Positions 45,225 to 57,030 of a DNA stretch of 64,000 nucleotides are shown piece by piece. Numbering within the stretch: the stretch's first letter is position 1; each line of letters opens with the position of its first letter. Source of the DNA: Pohlia nutans (lineage: Eukaryota; Streptophyta; Bryopsida; Bryales; Mniaceae); NCBI GenBank assembly GCA_022496805.1, contig CM040085.1:13979811-14043810 (forward strand), given 5' to 3'. A model generated the notes under the pieces. It saw only the letters and a list, made by a program, of their open reading frames with translations. It did not search any database and was not told the DNA's origin. Position numbers and translations under genes: made by a program.

Positions 45225-45520
45225 GAATGAGAAGTTGTCTTGAAGTACAAACGGGGTTCTTAAGTCCTCGACTGCATGACAACTTCTCTCTAACTAATCA
45301 AATTTGTTCATGTTTTACCTCACTTCAACCTTAGTTATCAATCAAATTTGTTCATGTTTTACCTCACTTCAACCTTAGTTACCAATCAAATTTGTTCATG
45401 TTCAAGTCTATGGAAGTGTACACCGTTCATGGCTGAATATGAGACAAATTGTAATACCACTTTTTCTATTCTCTTGCTTGCTTATGTAGGCAACTTATCA
45501 ATTCCATAGAAGTTCACTCT
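45225..45520 (+). repeat. Family D repeat, copy 3, with internal tandem duplication
   Basis: GAGAAGTTGTCTTGAAGTAC...CATGACAACTTCTCTC head as in copies 1 and 2. A ~45-bp unit beginning CAAATTTGTTCATGTT is repeated in tandem (two full copies and a partial third, 45299-45402). Confidence 0.75.
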
Positions 45521-45539
45521 TATTAGGATTGATTGCTAC

Positions 45540-46165
45540 CTTTCTAAGAGTATGGCCACCCATTGACCCATGCCCTCCCAGAGTCTCTCACACTCAAGAA
45601 CTAAATGAAAAGTGCCAAGGGTCCTTCAAAAATGCCTCTTGAGAGCATTCACACCCATGCACGCTAGAGGTGACTTGCTGAAATTATTCATCTACATTTG
45701 AAGAGCCCTTGCACTTACACTCGTCCACCCTTGTATACCCTTCGCACATCAAAAATAAACATCAAATAGACAATGGACCAATCACAAGTAGAATGTGGGA
45801 ATATAGTCAACTAAATAGTGATTTCAAGGGCCATTTCTTAACACGCTAGGATTGAGAGTCAAGAGGCATTTCTGAAGGGCCCTTGGCACTTTTCATCTAG
45901 TTCTTGAGTGTGAGAGACTTTGGGAAGCCATGGGCGGCCATAGTTTGACTCTCAATCCTAGAGTGTTAAAAAATGGGCCTTCAAATTACTATTTACTTGA
46001 CTGTATCCCACATTCTACTTGTGATTGGTTCATTGACTATTAGATGTGCACTTTTGATGTGTGAGGGACGTACAAGGATGGGGGAGTGTGAGTGCAAGGG
46101 CTCTTTAAATGTAAATGAATAATTTCAGCGAGTTAGCTTAGCGTGCATGGATGTGAATGCTCTAC
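45540..46165. repeat. Family K repeat, inverted pair
   Basis: CCCTCCCAGAGTCTCTCACA at the left. Sequence from about 45650 is the inverted complement of family K (3880-4190), and from about 45930 it reads in direct orientation again (AGGGACGTACAAGG, AGTGTGAGTGCAAGGGCTC). Two overlapping opposed copies. Confidence 0.7.
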
Positions 46166-46517
46166 CTTAGGCAAGGACTTTGTAATCATGAGGGAATTTC
46201 AATTTTCTGGAAGGTCTGATTGTCACATGCAAACAAATCAAAAGAGATGGATCAAAACCAATAGAAATGAAACCCAATAGAAATGGAACACTGACTTGTT
46301 CCGAAGTACTAATGATGATGAGGAGGCCAGCCAGGCACGGAAAGGGGTAAGAAATTACTGCGCAAAGCGAACACGTCAGCAAAGGGCTAGTACAGTGTGG
46401 GGCATTCCGGGTTTGGAGCGCCGAGGCCAGTCACCTTCCTGGGACTCGAACCCTATTCACACTGCAGGGGAAAAAGAAATGCGGGCTCGAAAATACTGCG
46501 TAACGCGACACTACTTA

Positions 46518-48177
46518 CAGTGCCGACCAGAAGTCTTCGCACAGTGGCCCATCACTTCAACAGGTGTTGACTATAGCTTAGTAAGTGAGTTTACAGGAGA
46601 TTTTTTGGGTTAGCATTAATTGATACACCACATGGCACCTAATTAACATTGACTCCCCAAAACTTTGCCTCTTGTAGAAATTATTCATGCAAAAATCGTG
46701 AAGGGGTGTGTACAACTTAATATGCACATCAGTTGTACACACCACTATCTTCTCATTAAAATTGCACTTGTGAGGCTTTTTGTTTTGGATTTTTTTTGTA
46801 TGATTTGGAGAGGCCTTTGGTGATTCACTATGGCTCCTAGAAGGTCTGAGAATCAACGTAGGGCAGTTCTTGAGATGTATGAGCGAGGCAACTCATATGG
46901 TCAGATTTCTACAGTTTTGGGCATTCCTCGAAGCACTTCTTCTGACATAGTGCGAAGGTTCCGTGAGAGAGAGAGTCTAACAGATAAAACTTCACCTGGT
47001 AGACCTAGAATTCTAGATGAACGCGGTGACCGTGGCATTGTGAGGAGATTAAATGATCCAAATACTAGCACAGCGGCAGCTATAGGAAGAGTGTTACGAT
47101 CTGAGGGCTTCCAATTGAGTGATAATACGGTGAAAAGGAGTCTTCGGAGGCAAGGGTTGAGAGCATGCGTGAAGACCAAGAAGCCACTTTTGACAAAGAA
47201 ACATCGAGCACGTCGTTTGCAGTGGGCAAAGAAGTGCAAGCATGCAGATTGGGAGTTTTGGGCTCATGTCATTTTTTCTGATGAGTCTAAATTCAATCTT
47301 TTTGGCTCAGATGGACGTCAGTATTGTTGGAGAAAGAGTGGAGATCGTCTTTTAGATCAGCATGTGCAATCTACAGTCAAACATGGAGGAGGAAACATAA
47401 TGGTTTGGGTTGTATGACTTGGGAAGGAGTTGGCAAGCTTCACCTGATTGAAGGGAAGATGGATAAATATGTATATCGCAACATTTTAGAGACGGAACTT
47501 ATGGGTACTATACAGATGCAAGGTTTAGAAGAGGATGAGGTTATTTTCCAGCATGATAATGACCCAAAGCATACTGCACATTATGTTATAGAGTGGTTGC
47601 GTGCTAAAAAATTTGAGCTTATTGGACACCCTCCACAATCACCTGATCTCAATCCAATAGAACATCTTTGGAATGAAGTAAATCGTCGTCTGAGAAGGTC
47701 TAAAAGGAAACCAACTAGTAAAAGTGACTTATGGGAGAAGATCCAAGAAATTTGGTACGGTATAGAGCCTGATGTTGTTAGGAAGTTAATACGCTCTATG
47801 CCTCAAAGAGCTCTTGATGTCTACCATGCAAGAGGTGGCCACACACGGTGGTAGTGTTTGTGAGTGCTTATGAGTTGAATCATTGAGTTATAAAGGTGTT
47901 TAGTAATTTTTAATCTTATTTTCTATAGTTGATATGCAATAAAAATCAATTTGACCATAAAGAATTGTACAGGCTTGTTACACATTTGAATTATTGTGTG
48001 TTTTTCTAATTCATATTTTCATTGAAAACTTTGTGTTTTATGCTTGTTGCAACTATACGTGCTTGTGATTGTGTTCTTGTTATTTTATGAGAGTTCATGT
48101 AGATTTGGCAAGTATTTAAAAAAAAAAACTCCTCTTGTACAACTATTTGTGGTTGCCACTATTTGTGGTTGCCACTG
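46518..48177 (+). mobile_element. Tc1-type (DD34E) DNA transposon, 1660 bp
   Basis: The left end CAGTGCCGACCAGAAG and right end (complement) CAGTGGCAACCACAAATAG form an imperfect inverted repeat, bordered by the target dinucleotide TA (46516-46517; 48178-48179). The right end has a 16-bp tandem duplication (CTATTTGTGGTTGCCA). Size and organisation match a full-length Tc1 element with one transposase. Left and right ends are only about 70% alike, so it is probably not very recent. Confidence 0.85.
46830..47854 (+). pseudogene. Tc1 transposase, one frameshift
   Basis: Frame 1 (46830 to about 47408) holds a paired helix-turn-helix region (MAPRRSENQRR..., QISTVLGIPRSTSSDIVRRF, a GRPR hook at ~57-60, then a second HTH around LRSEGFQLSDNTVKR) and the first catalytic Asp in IFSDESKFNLFG (residue 151). 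Frame 3 (from about 47410 to TAG 47854) continues with GCMTWEGVGKLHLIEGKMD, second Asp in FQHDNDPKHTA and Glu in LNPIEHLWNEV. Exactly 34 residues separate the second D and E, the Tc1 DD34E signature. Losing one base near 47407-47410 (TTTGGGTTG) shifts the frame, so this copy should be inactive unless that is a sequencing error. Otherwise no stop is seen. Confidence 0.92.
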
Positions 48178-48179
48178 TA

Positions 48180-48600
48180 AGATCCATCAGACTGTTCACG
48201 CTCTAATAAGACTATGTCATATATTTACAAATATCTTGCAAGGAAAACGACACGACTGAGGTGAGTGTCAAACATTATGACCACGAGCAGAGAACTGCAT
48301 ACCGGTGTCCAGTGCACATGATTAGACAAACACTGTCTACATGTCAGGGTGTGAATTAAATAGCAGGAAATGCTGCCTGCAGGCGAAGTTAACTTAGATG
48401 AATCATGTGGATTTCGCTTGTCACCTTGAAGTTCCTAGCTCACGGACTGGATTTTGGAAAACCAATTGCTCTCAGTTAACACAACGGCCGGCTCACTAGA
48501 TACCTGTCGACTCTCAGGTAAAATGATCCACTTTCAGAGTACCGAAACTTCATTAAAGTTTTAACATTTTTAATAACAAACTCGGGCCGATTAAAGCATA
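48180..48600. other. Spacer right of Tc1 element
   Basis: No gene recognised. Base composition becomes more balanced from here to about 56 kb. Confidence 0.4.
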
Positions 48601-48619
48601 AGCGCTTCATCTCAATTAA

Positions 48620-49340
48620 AGAAATGCTGATGCATGAATCTTCTTCTCAGTCGTTTCGCAGTTGTCCCGTGCTCATCATTGACGGCGTAAACGAACCGAA
48701 ACGCTCGGAAGAGAACATTCCCGTGATCTTGACGTCGGCAGAAAAATTCTCCGGCAGTGACGTCAGCGGAAGCATGCAGCCAGCGAGCCAGACAGACAGC
48801 AAGCCAGGGAGCTTTGAAGAAGCAAGGCGGCAGCAGCAGCAGCAGCCTGCCAGTTTTTGCTGCAGGCGCACGCACGTTCTCGAGCAACCGTTACAGATGA
48901 TCACATGATCGACAGCGCTGTATGGACGACGCTGTATCCCGTCAGAAGACGCGCTCGGAGATAATTCTTTTTCCGCCAATATTCTGACGGATCGCCACCA
49001 GCCACGCCTCTCGCCTCACGCAACGCCTGCACAAGCGGCCACACCAAGAGAGCTAGCGGTGCGACAGGAAGAGCGTGAGCACACATGAGCAAGTACTTTC
49101 CATTGTACATACTCAACTGTGCTCACTCTCTTCTGTCACTTCCAGTTCCCCCGGCCCGGCCAACAACAATATAACCCCAGGCAGCCTCCCAGCCCGCCTA
49201 ATGTCACTGTCACACAGTACGTACCCCGCCCTTCATTACAAGAAACCCCGCCCACTCACCTGTCCGCGCTGATGATGATACTGACGCTTGCTCCGCCGTT
49301 CCTCCCACACCTTCGCGCACCAGACGGCAACATGCAGTAA
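48620..49340. promoter_or_regulatory. GC/CpG-rich island
   Basis: Markedly richer in CG dinucleotides than anywhere else in the intergenic space, with a (CAG)n run at about 48831-48846, CCGGCCCGGCC near 49150 and CAATATAACC near 49168. Short frames on both strands overlap completely, as expected of GC-rich non-coding DNA. It looks like a promoter/leader island, but no downstream gene could be recognised on either strand. Confidence 0.4.
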
Positions 49341-49984
49341 CAAGAATGATGCTTCGCAGGCACCAGAATGCTTAGAATGCGAATCGCCTTGCGCTTACTG
49401 TATGCTTTCTGGTTTGTATTCATGAGTCTCATTACAACTATTGTAGGCAATAGCTCTGTGATGCTGGTGTTTTTTTCGGACGTGAACAGATCTGAGGCTA
49501 CCGAGTGAGACGTAAGTTGCACAACATTGCCCTGGAACACAGAAATCTCGTTTTTCATGTCGTCTAGTTTTGTGAAGTATTGAGATGTAGATTCTTGCTG
49601 TCTAGCCTCTAGATGATGGGAAGCGACCTCACTAGTTGGAAGTTGCTTTTCCCTTTGAATGGTGTCCTGACAGAAGCCACGGAGATTGATCTGATGAACT
49701 AGGGATGGAGGGCCGACCGGTCCTTCGAAACTTTCAGTTACTGTGCTGACGCTAATCAGAGTCCTGACTGATGTGCTCTTTTCTCTGTATAGCATCCGAC
49801 AACACTCTGACGTTAGTACTCTGAGGTGAATACAGATAATAGCATGAACTATTCGAGTTGAGGAGCGCGGAGCGACATCTACGTTCTCGCAACAAGTATG
49901 TGGAATGTTCACCAGCATGTCGACAAGAAAGACAGTTTCTATGTACAGCGTGAAAGCAACGCTCAGGTTATCCCCCTTTAGCAT
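49256..49984 (-). CDS. Unrecognised 242-codon open frame
   Basis: The longest frame here without a known family. Begins MLKGDNLSVAFTLYIETVFLVDMLVN (one hydrophobic segment) and has a polar centre (EKQLPTSEVASHHLEARQQE). No domain recognised. Its 3' end runs into the CpG-rich island. It could be a species-specific gene, a piece of an old transposon, or chance in a region of higher GC. Confidence 0.25.
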   Translation of the reverse strand: MLKGDNLSVAFTLYIETVFLVDMLVNIPHTCCENVDVAPRSSTRIVHAIICIHLRVLTSECCRMLYREKSTSVRTLISVSTVTESFEGPVGPPSLVHQINLRGFCQDTIQREKQLPTSEVASHHLEARQQESTSQYFTKLDDMKNEISVFQGNVVQLTSHSVASDLFTSEKNTSITELLPTIVVMRLMNTNQKAYSKRKAIRILSILVPAKHHSCYCMLPSGARRCGRNGGASVSIIISADR

Positions 49985-49999
49985 TTTTCTGGACCATAA

Positions 50000-52400
50000 G
50001 AAACTAGCAATATGATTGTTTGTTTAAGGTATTATTAAAGATATTTTTTTCGACACTAATGGAATCTCTGTCGGAGCGTCAGTGAATGTCCCCGCAGACC
50101 TGTACGTATTGTGTTTGCTGCAATTTTTGCTTCCTTTGTACTCGACCACATCTCATGCAATGGAATGCCGAGTACAAAGGAGACAGAAATTCCAGTCAAT
50201 GCCGAACGACGAGAGAGTTTCAAGTGTAGAGCATGCGAACTTGTGGAACTAAAAGTTCGTTTGTCAAAACACTTGCGACTAAGTTGCTCGGTCAGAAATT
50301 ATGTGCATCCTCGTCATATCATTGCAAGTACCATTGAATATCGTGTGTCACCGATCCCGTCACTATTCAATCACGCGAAGGATTTAACGATTCATAAACA
50401 CGGAGCTTTGTTGATAAGCAGGAAGATAACCTTGAATGCGTGGTAAAGTAATGTTGGAATTTCTTCAATCTCAAAGAGTCGTACGTACGTTTGGAGACTT
50501 TTTGTTGATAGCAGTCGCAGTGCAGATGCATCTTTTAGAGCTGACTGGTGTCTCTTCCTAGGATCGATTCCTTAACGATCCAACTTGTATTCTTGACTGC
50601 AGTGCCCTTGAGTAACACTTTAGCGCACGATTCAAAGCTCTCGAGATCTGTTTTGAAGCGTATAGCCATTTTCAAAACTCAATGGAAATGCTGCAACTGG
50701 ATGTCGATATTTTCGATAGATGATTCAGATTTCAATATTATCTGATTGCCTCGAAAGAGACGCAGAAACGGTCGCTTGAAGGCCGTCCGATGTTTTTGTA
50801 GCTAACGGAATTCCGTTATTGAACAAAGGGCATTTATTATAACCTTATTTTAGACCTCATGCTTGATGATAGATGGGGCCTACATAGGGACCGCTTGTGC
50901 AATTCCAGAGTATGACAGTATGTAGGCTTTCTATTGTCATGCACGTTGGAACATGGCTGCAGTGATTGAGCTACGAGTAGAGCGTGCTGAATTAAGTGGC
51001 AAGCATACTAAAGATGTAGGCTCTTCTCCAATGTATGGAGGTTGTAAACTTGGTTTCAACCAGTTCGTTTTAATGCTTTTAAGAGGATAATGTTTCCTCC
51101 CAGTCAAATGTTGTGTCACGTAGTTAAGTTATTCATGAAGAGTTTGTGCTGCTCCGCTAGCTATTCAGATCATTCTTCCGAAGCCTTATCGTTGTTATGT
51201 ATACAAGTCATTGATGTTTTGATCATTTTGTGCTAATTATGAACCACCAAGAGGCTCTTATTTTGCCTGAAGTCTTAGTCCAATTGATTGACGAATCCGT
51301 GTTGCATGACTGTGTTTGTATTTTGTAATGTACTGTCTTTATGTTCCGTCGACAGAAATCTGTCACTTACAGTACCCAAAAAGACTCGCTCTAATCCGGA
51401 AAACATAGTTGTAGGTCAGAATAAGATTTTATGACTTCAGTATTACCTGTGCCCTGATTTGTCAATTGCTACATGATCTGAACGTGATTATTTCTCAGGA
51501 ATTCATCTATGTAGTACTTATAGTTCAAGAATAGTTGGTCCACACAACTATGCAAGATATCAATAGGATGAATAAGTTTAGTTGTTTATTCGTAGTCACA
51601 AAAGAGTATCAATAAGAAGAAGCAATTTAGTTGTATTGTAGTCACTTATGATCTGCTACATGCTAAATAACATTTGAATGAATACAACCTATGTTGCAAC
51701 GTACCACGTACAAGAGATCAACGTGATAATGTTGGCTTTTTTTGGCAGCCTTGACTTATTCCTCGTCCTGTTTTTTTAATCAGTCACGTAACTCACGTTT
51801 CGATCTCTTTTAAAAGGATTACGTCAACAAGTGGAGCAATCTTATAACTTGCGAGTGGTGCTGGTGCATTATTGATTGCTCCCAAGTGATCTTGTCCAAG
51901 AAAGACCAGGAGTGTTGATTGACGAACGTAAGGTACTCTTACCTTACACCCATTTGGTCATTTTCATCTCATTCATTGCTCAAGTCAGTTTGATGTTTGT
52001 TTGGAATCTAAATATTTTTGAGAAGTGAGTCCTATATAATGATCAACTTCTCAAAAATATTAGAGCATAGGAATTACATAGATCTGTTTGGTTTTGATTC
52101 ATATGATCCACTGGGATACTATGCTGTTTTTAAATTTAACCTTTTCAATGCTGTTTCAGGTTGAAACTTCAGGCTCAAGGGAACAACGATTTAGTCGTGG
52201 TGCATTGTCAAATGATCGAAGACATGGAGTAATAAAAGCACAGCGTGATCCATTACTGACGTTAAGATACTGGTATCACAGGATCTAGATCAGGACTTGT
52301 GAATGTATCATATACCTGTGATGGAAGTTGTTTTGGAAACTTCAGCGAATCAGCGTCATGATTAATTGCTGAGCGATCAAATGTGCTCTGTGTGATTTCA
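50000..52400. other. Non-repetitive region without recognised gene
   Basis: Balanced composition and none of the TTAA-type repeats found elsewhere. The 111-codon frame at 50111-50446 has no recognised similarity. Could be part of a long non-coding transcript or UTR/intron sequence. Confidence 0.35.
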
Positions 52401-52416
52401 TGAGCCACGTGCTAAT

Positions 52417-52535
52417 CATATTTACATGAAGTTGTCGATTCATGTTCTTTGAAGATACTCTACTCGAGTGTACTGTTTTAATTTTCAGTTTATGTATCTT
52501 CAAAGAACATGAATCGACAACTTCATGTAAATATG
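52417..52535 (+). ncRNA. Candidate small-RNA hairpin: perfect 42-bp stem, 35-nt loop
   Basis: Arm 52417-52458 (starting CATATTTACATGAAGTTGTC) is exactly complementary to 52494-52535. Pairing continues outward about 12 more bases with mismatches (CCACGTGCTAAT against the GAATAGCATGTGG side). Stem and loop sizes fit a young plant MIRNA or siRNA locus. The arm does not match any conserved plant miRNA I know (miR156, 160, 166, 171, 319, 390, 408, 529, 535, 536). The strand is arbitrary. A small foldback transposon is the alternative. Confidence 0.5.
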
Positions 52536-53057
52536 AATAGCATGTGGATCATGCAATCATGTGTAAAGGGTACGTACTGTTCAAATGAATCATTTAGCAT
52601 TGAAATTCTTCAGTTCTGAGAATACTCTACATAGTGATTGAGACGTATACCTCAGGATCACTCGTTATTGGCCCTCAGGATCACTCGTTATCAGTGGCCC
52701 TCATTTTGACGCCAAATTTCCAAAATCAGCAGCAGCTTAACTTCTTCGGGAAAAGATATTTACAGTATCTGCATTCAACATACTGAAGCAGAGCTATCAT
52801 CATCTTCTCATTTATAGCCTCCGAGCCGTCCGAGGTATGTATGCAATCAGAGCACAGTTTTCGATTTAAAATCTAGCAGGAGGTTGCATCAGCTTTAGAA
52901 TTTAGATTACATTTGATAACGTATGTCGAGAACAAAGATGCAGCATGCTGCCAACTGTTTGAAAGCATATCCCCTAAAAGCTGGTGATATTACGGGTAAC
53001 TTAGTCGAAGGATTGCTGAACAGCTGTTGTATAGGTGAGTTCACTATTTTAAGTCCT

Positions 53058-53425
53058 ATTTTGTTGGATATAGTGGGTGTCATAGCTGGGTGAATATGAA
53101 GTTAGCATTCTTGCCGCAGCCAGGTTTCGGCTGTGGTGCTTTGTTTATTTCTTTATTTATTTTTCCATTTCAATGACCGCGAGCATTCACTGTATAGCTG
53201 CTTTGTTTCTTTTCTCTCTGTAATGGTTATTTTCATTTGTGCCTAAAATAAAAAAAGAAAAAAGAAAATGAAGTTAGCCAAGGCGAACTTCATTGTCATC
53301 TTGAATGATAGTGGATCCAAATCATAATTGGTATTTTAGGTTTTTGCAGTCTTTGGAAGACCTAATCAAGAAAATCGATAATGAGTACCTCACCCAGCTA
53401 TGACACGCACTATATCCAACAAAAT
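53058..53425. mobile_element. TIR element with 36-bp ends and a nested SINE-like insert
   Basis: ATTTTGTTGGATATAGTGGG...CATAGCTGGGTG at the left is inverted at 53391-53425 with one mismatch. No clear target repeat. Without the insert at 53107-53267 it would be about 196 bp. Confidence 0.75.
53107..53267 (+). mobile_element. SINE/LINE-tail-like retroposon, 161 bp
   Basis: Flanked by an 11-bp direct repeat ATGAAGTTAGC (53096-53106, 53268-53278) and ending in an A-rich tail (AAAATAAAAAAAG...). The head contains GCCGCAGCCAGGTTTCGGCTG. Consistent with target-primed insertion; source element not identified. Confidence 0.65.
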
Positions 53426-53429
53426 GATG

Positions 53430-54533
53430 ATCAGCTCTTACTTAAAACATTGGCCGCATGTCTGCGTTGACAGGTGTTGACAGGTTCCTCTGCAGTTCAA
53501 TGCGTCTAGACTTCTTTTCAATCTTTTGTAGGTTGTTCATTCATTTCAAATTATTTATCTTGTGAATACTACGTACTGTATCTCGTTCTCTTGGAAGGAG
53601 AAAAGTATCATCTACATTTTGCATATGTTTTACGTACTCGTTTACGTGTTCTGTGCTTCACTGAGTTTAGTAAGGGATTTGCGACCCTCTAGCAACACAA
53701 CTGCTCTAAAAACAGACAACAGGGCTTGTACTGGTACTTACTTGGAAACTGATCACAGCCCCGATCACAGCCGACTGACTTGACAAACATGAGCTTATCA
53801 ATTTACTCTTGTAGACACATAGGTGATAACAAGCTTGAAGTTTCAGCAACCTGCGAGCTGTTCTGATGGCTTTTAATTTCAAACTTATTGTTCGAAGTAT
53901 CAAAATGACTTAATCTCATGTATTGCACGGTTGCCATGATGTTTCCACCAGTGAAGTTTGAAAGTGTCTGCTTGTGAAGTGGAATTAAAATCATATTTTA
54001 TTGAATTGAATAACTCATACGCAGTAGATAGCTGGGTGATGCCGGCATGGCTGCTGGGCACAAGGATCGATCAAACTTCTCTTTTACAGGTGAGTTACTT
54101 AAGCTACTGTAAAGTGTTTTTCCTTGAATTTGCCAGGTCAAAGTCTCTTATATTAGGTACCCCGTACCCCACTTCTGGAGTGCTTTTCTCCAAATTGCTT
54201 GGTCAAAGTCAAAGCCATTAGGCCATCTGATTTTCACATGGAAGAAGGCAAGAGGGCCTCTTGATTTCGTAATTGAACCTACGCAAACGGCAACGATGCT
54301 GTAGTGGCTGTATGTATAAATTCTCCTTTCGATCTGATTTTTTTTCAAATTGATAATTAAGTTGAACACAAGTCAAGAGTTTGAACCTCACAAACCAATC
54401 ATTTGAACCACAGCAAGATTGAGACCAATCTAAGTATTTTGAAAATGGGGATCACTGACAGCTACGTACCAATATATAGCATGAATTGGAGAATAAATGA
54501 ATAATGTACTACTTATCGTATCATGTTATTGTT

Positions 54534-54612
<79 letters not shown>

Positions 54613-57030
54613 ATATGTAGTGACAGCAACAGCTTGTGACGGCTACGCGCTACACATGATTATTTAGAGACTGGAAATGATCGCAATTCTACTATGTATA
54701 TTGAACAAAACCTGAATTACTCATACAAGGCATTTGGATATTTTGTACTTCTGTTGTGACAGTTGGAGTTAAGCTGTTGAAGAACTTTCTTTTTTCACTG
54801 GTCTTCTCTTTCAGTCCGCTTGAGAGTTCTGGATACTTTCCTGAAATCTACAGACCTCAAAGGTTGTTGGACGGCTCTCTTTGAAGTCCATTGTTATTCT
54901 TCAGAAGTGGTGCTTACAGTCAATTGTCAAACTTAATCTGGCTGCAAGCAGCTGAAGTTGAGGTAAAGTCAGGTGCTCTAATTGAGCGCCTGGTGCTATA
55001 CTTCTCAAGTTGCAACATTGGAATGATGAGCTAGCTAGACTCTTACTAATTTGCAGCGATCCCCACATGCAGGAGTTTCACGTTCATCACTTTATGAGAT
55101 GATGGCCCAGTTTCCCATCACTGGTGGGCCACTGTAAGCGAGACATTCTTCCTTCATGATTACTATTTTGTCCAATTTGTTAAGATCCTTCTCAGTAGCC
55201 TTTAACACGTGTCCGGGAGGCCTACTGTAGTGAATAGAGTAGCTTCCTACCAAGCTTTCTACAGTAGTGCTGGCTGCTTTTTGCTTAACGTAAATATAAA
55301 ATTTTCTCTTTTACTGACCTCTTCAGTTGGTAATGTACTAATGCCCAGAATTGTTATGCCTTTCACCAGCTTTCGCATCGTAAATTTAGGACTACATAAC
55401 CGGTGAGAAACATAACCTACTGTGCCCTTTTTCAATCAAGAATGTCCAAGTCCAATTTCAGTTTTTTGGTTGATCTAGTGATGATCGAAAAGAACAAATG
55501 TGTTCTAACCTATGAGTGAATAGCCTATCATCTTGTGACACATCTGCTCAAATAAGAGTACAAATAATAGTTTATGTTTCTCATGTGTAATAAATTCAAC
55601 TTTAGAATACATCTACGTTTTAGTCACAAAGTACTTTCTCTTACAACAACGAAGATCTTTCACAAAGTCCAGTTTACTAAAATGCATGCCCAACTAACGA
55701 GCATGTACTCAATTTGAAGATTTAAATAATTTAAAAGTAGGATGAAAAGGTGTTTTAGGAGACTGGACTTTGTGAAAGAGCTGCAACCCGGCCTGCAACC
55801 CGGCCTGCTCTAGCTCACAATAATCACTGCGTTTCCGTTTTAATTTCGCTTTTGCATGAAACCAATTAACTTCGAACTTAGTCACAGGTCGGTTGGATCC
55901 GAAATCAAGGATATGATCTATGAAAGAAACAACATTCTCTAGCTCTAGCCTCTAGGCTCCTCGCAGATTTGGGCTGTACTTTAAACTGCATGGAAGGGTC
56001 AAAAAGAATAAATTTCTGAGTTCTGACAAAGGCTTCCTGCATTGGAGGTTGGCAAGGACAACCGTTCTTTCAGATCGGATATTCTCGGGGGGAACAAACT
56101 CTGAGATCATGTAAGTTAGTCTTCCGAGCTGGGGACCAGCTGAATCTGTGCAGTTTGCACACAGATACTGTCCTTTTAGTGTTACGTGCTTTACCTTTGT
56201 CTTACTGAGTGACTTCAAAAACCGAGTCTAAGGTAGAGGCACCAATACCTGTCAGTTTAAGGATTTTGACCTATTTAGAGCGATGGTTTTAAATGATAAA
56301 AGAACTGTAGCACATAAAACTTGAGGTTTAATAATGAAGCACAATTTTAAAATTAATTTTGTCACAATGTATGATTTTGTTCTCAATTTAATTTTTAAAT
56401 TTTTTTTTGAAACAAATGAAAGTGAATTTCATTGCAAAAGAACAGAGTACAAACCTCAGCCACAGGTGGCCTGAGGAGACAACAAGAAAACTAACAATTT
56501 TGCTCTGAATTTTCAAACTCAATATATGGCAATATTTGTTTAATAGATCTATGCCACTTGTAGATTTCAAAGAGTCCCAATATGGTGGAAAGTCCCAATT
56601 AAACGAATATTGCCATATATGCATAGATCACTATTGATGTTAATAGGGGAACAAATACTAATCTTTTGTTTCTAGTCCAATTAGTTTGCTAACTTGAATG
56701 GCATTCATAATTGATCACTAAACTGCTACAATTAATGGTTGTGATAATTTGATTGGGAACATGTGCTTGCATAGGTGACTGGAATTGGTCCCTAACAGGT
56801 TCTAATGCTTCTACCCTATCAATCTATCAAGATCATTTTGGTTTTTTTTTGAATTTTGGCTAAGTGTGGGTAAGCCCTAAACGCCATATTGGTCAATCCT
56901 TGTTATTTTTTAATGTAACAAGTTACAAGTTACACTATAAAATAATAGGAATTGTCCAATTTAACGAATATGGTGTTCCTAGTGATTTCGTATTTTTCAT
57001 TTGTGTTTTTTATTTTTTGACTTTTAACCC
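53430..57030. other. Spacer without recognised gene
   Basis: Mixed composition; includes the AT microsatellite and a short tandem CTGCAACCCGGC pair near 55781. No frame with recognised similarity. Confidence 0.45.
54536..54617. repeat. (AT)n microsatellite with GTATAT tail
   Basis: Over 30 consecutive AT units followed by GTATATAT repeats. Confidence 0.95.

Noticed and set aside
46296..46613. 105-codon frame before the Tc1 transposase as an extra transposase exon
   Set aside because: It runs through the Tc1 left terminus at 46518 and has no helix-turn-helix similarity; the transposase start at 46830 fits Tc1 proteins without it.
48624..48979. Overlapping 94- and 110-codon frames at the CpG island
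   Set aside because: Fully overlapping opposite-strand frames around a (CAG)n run; no similarity; composition artefact.
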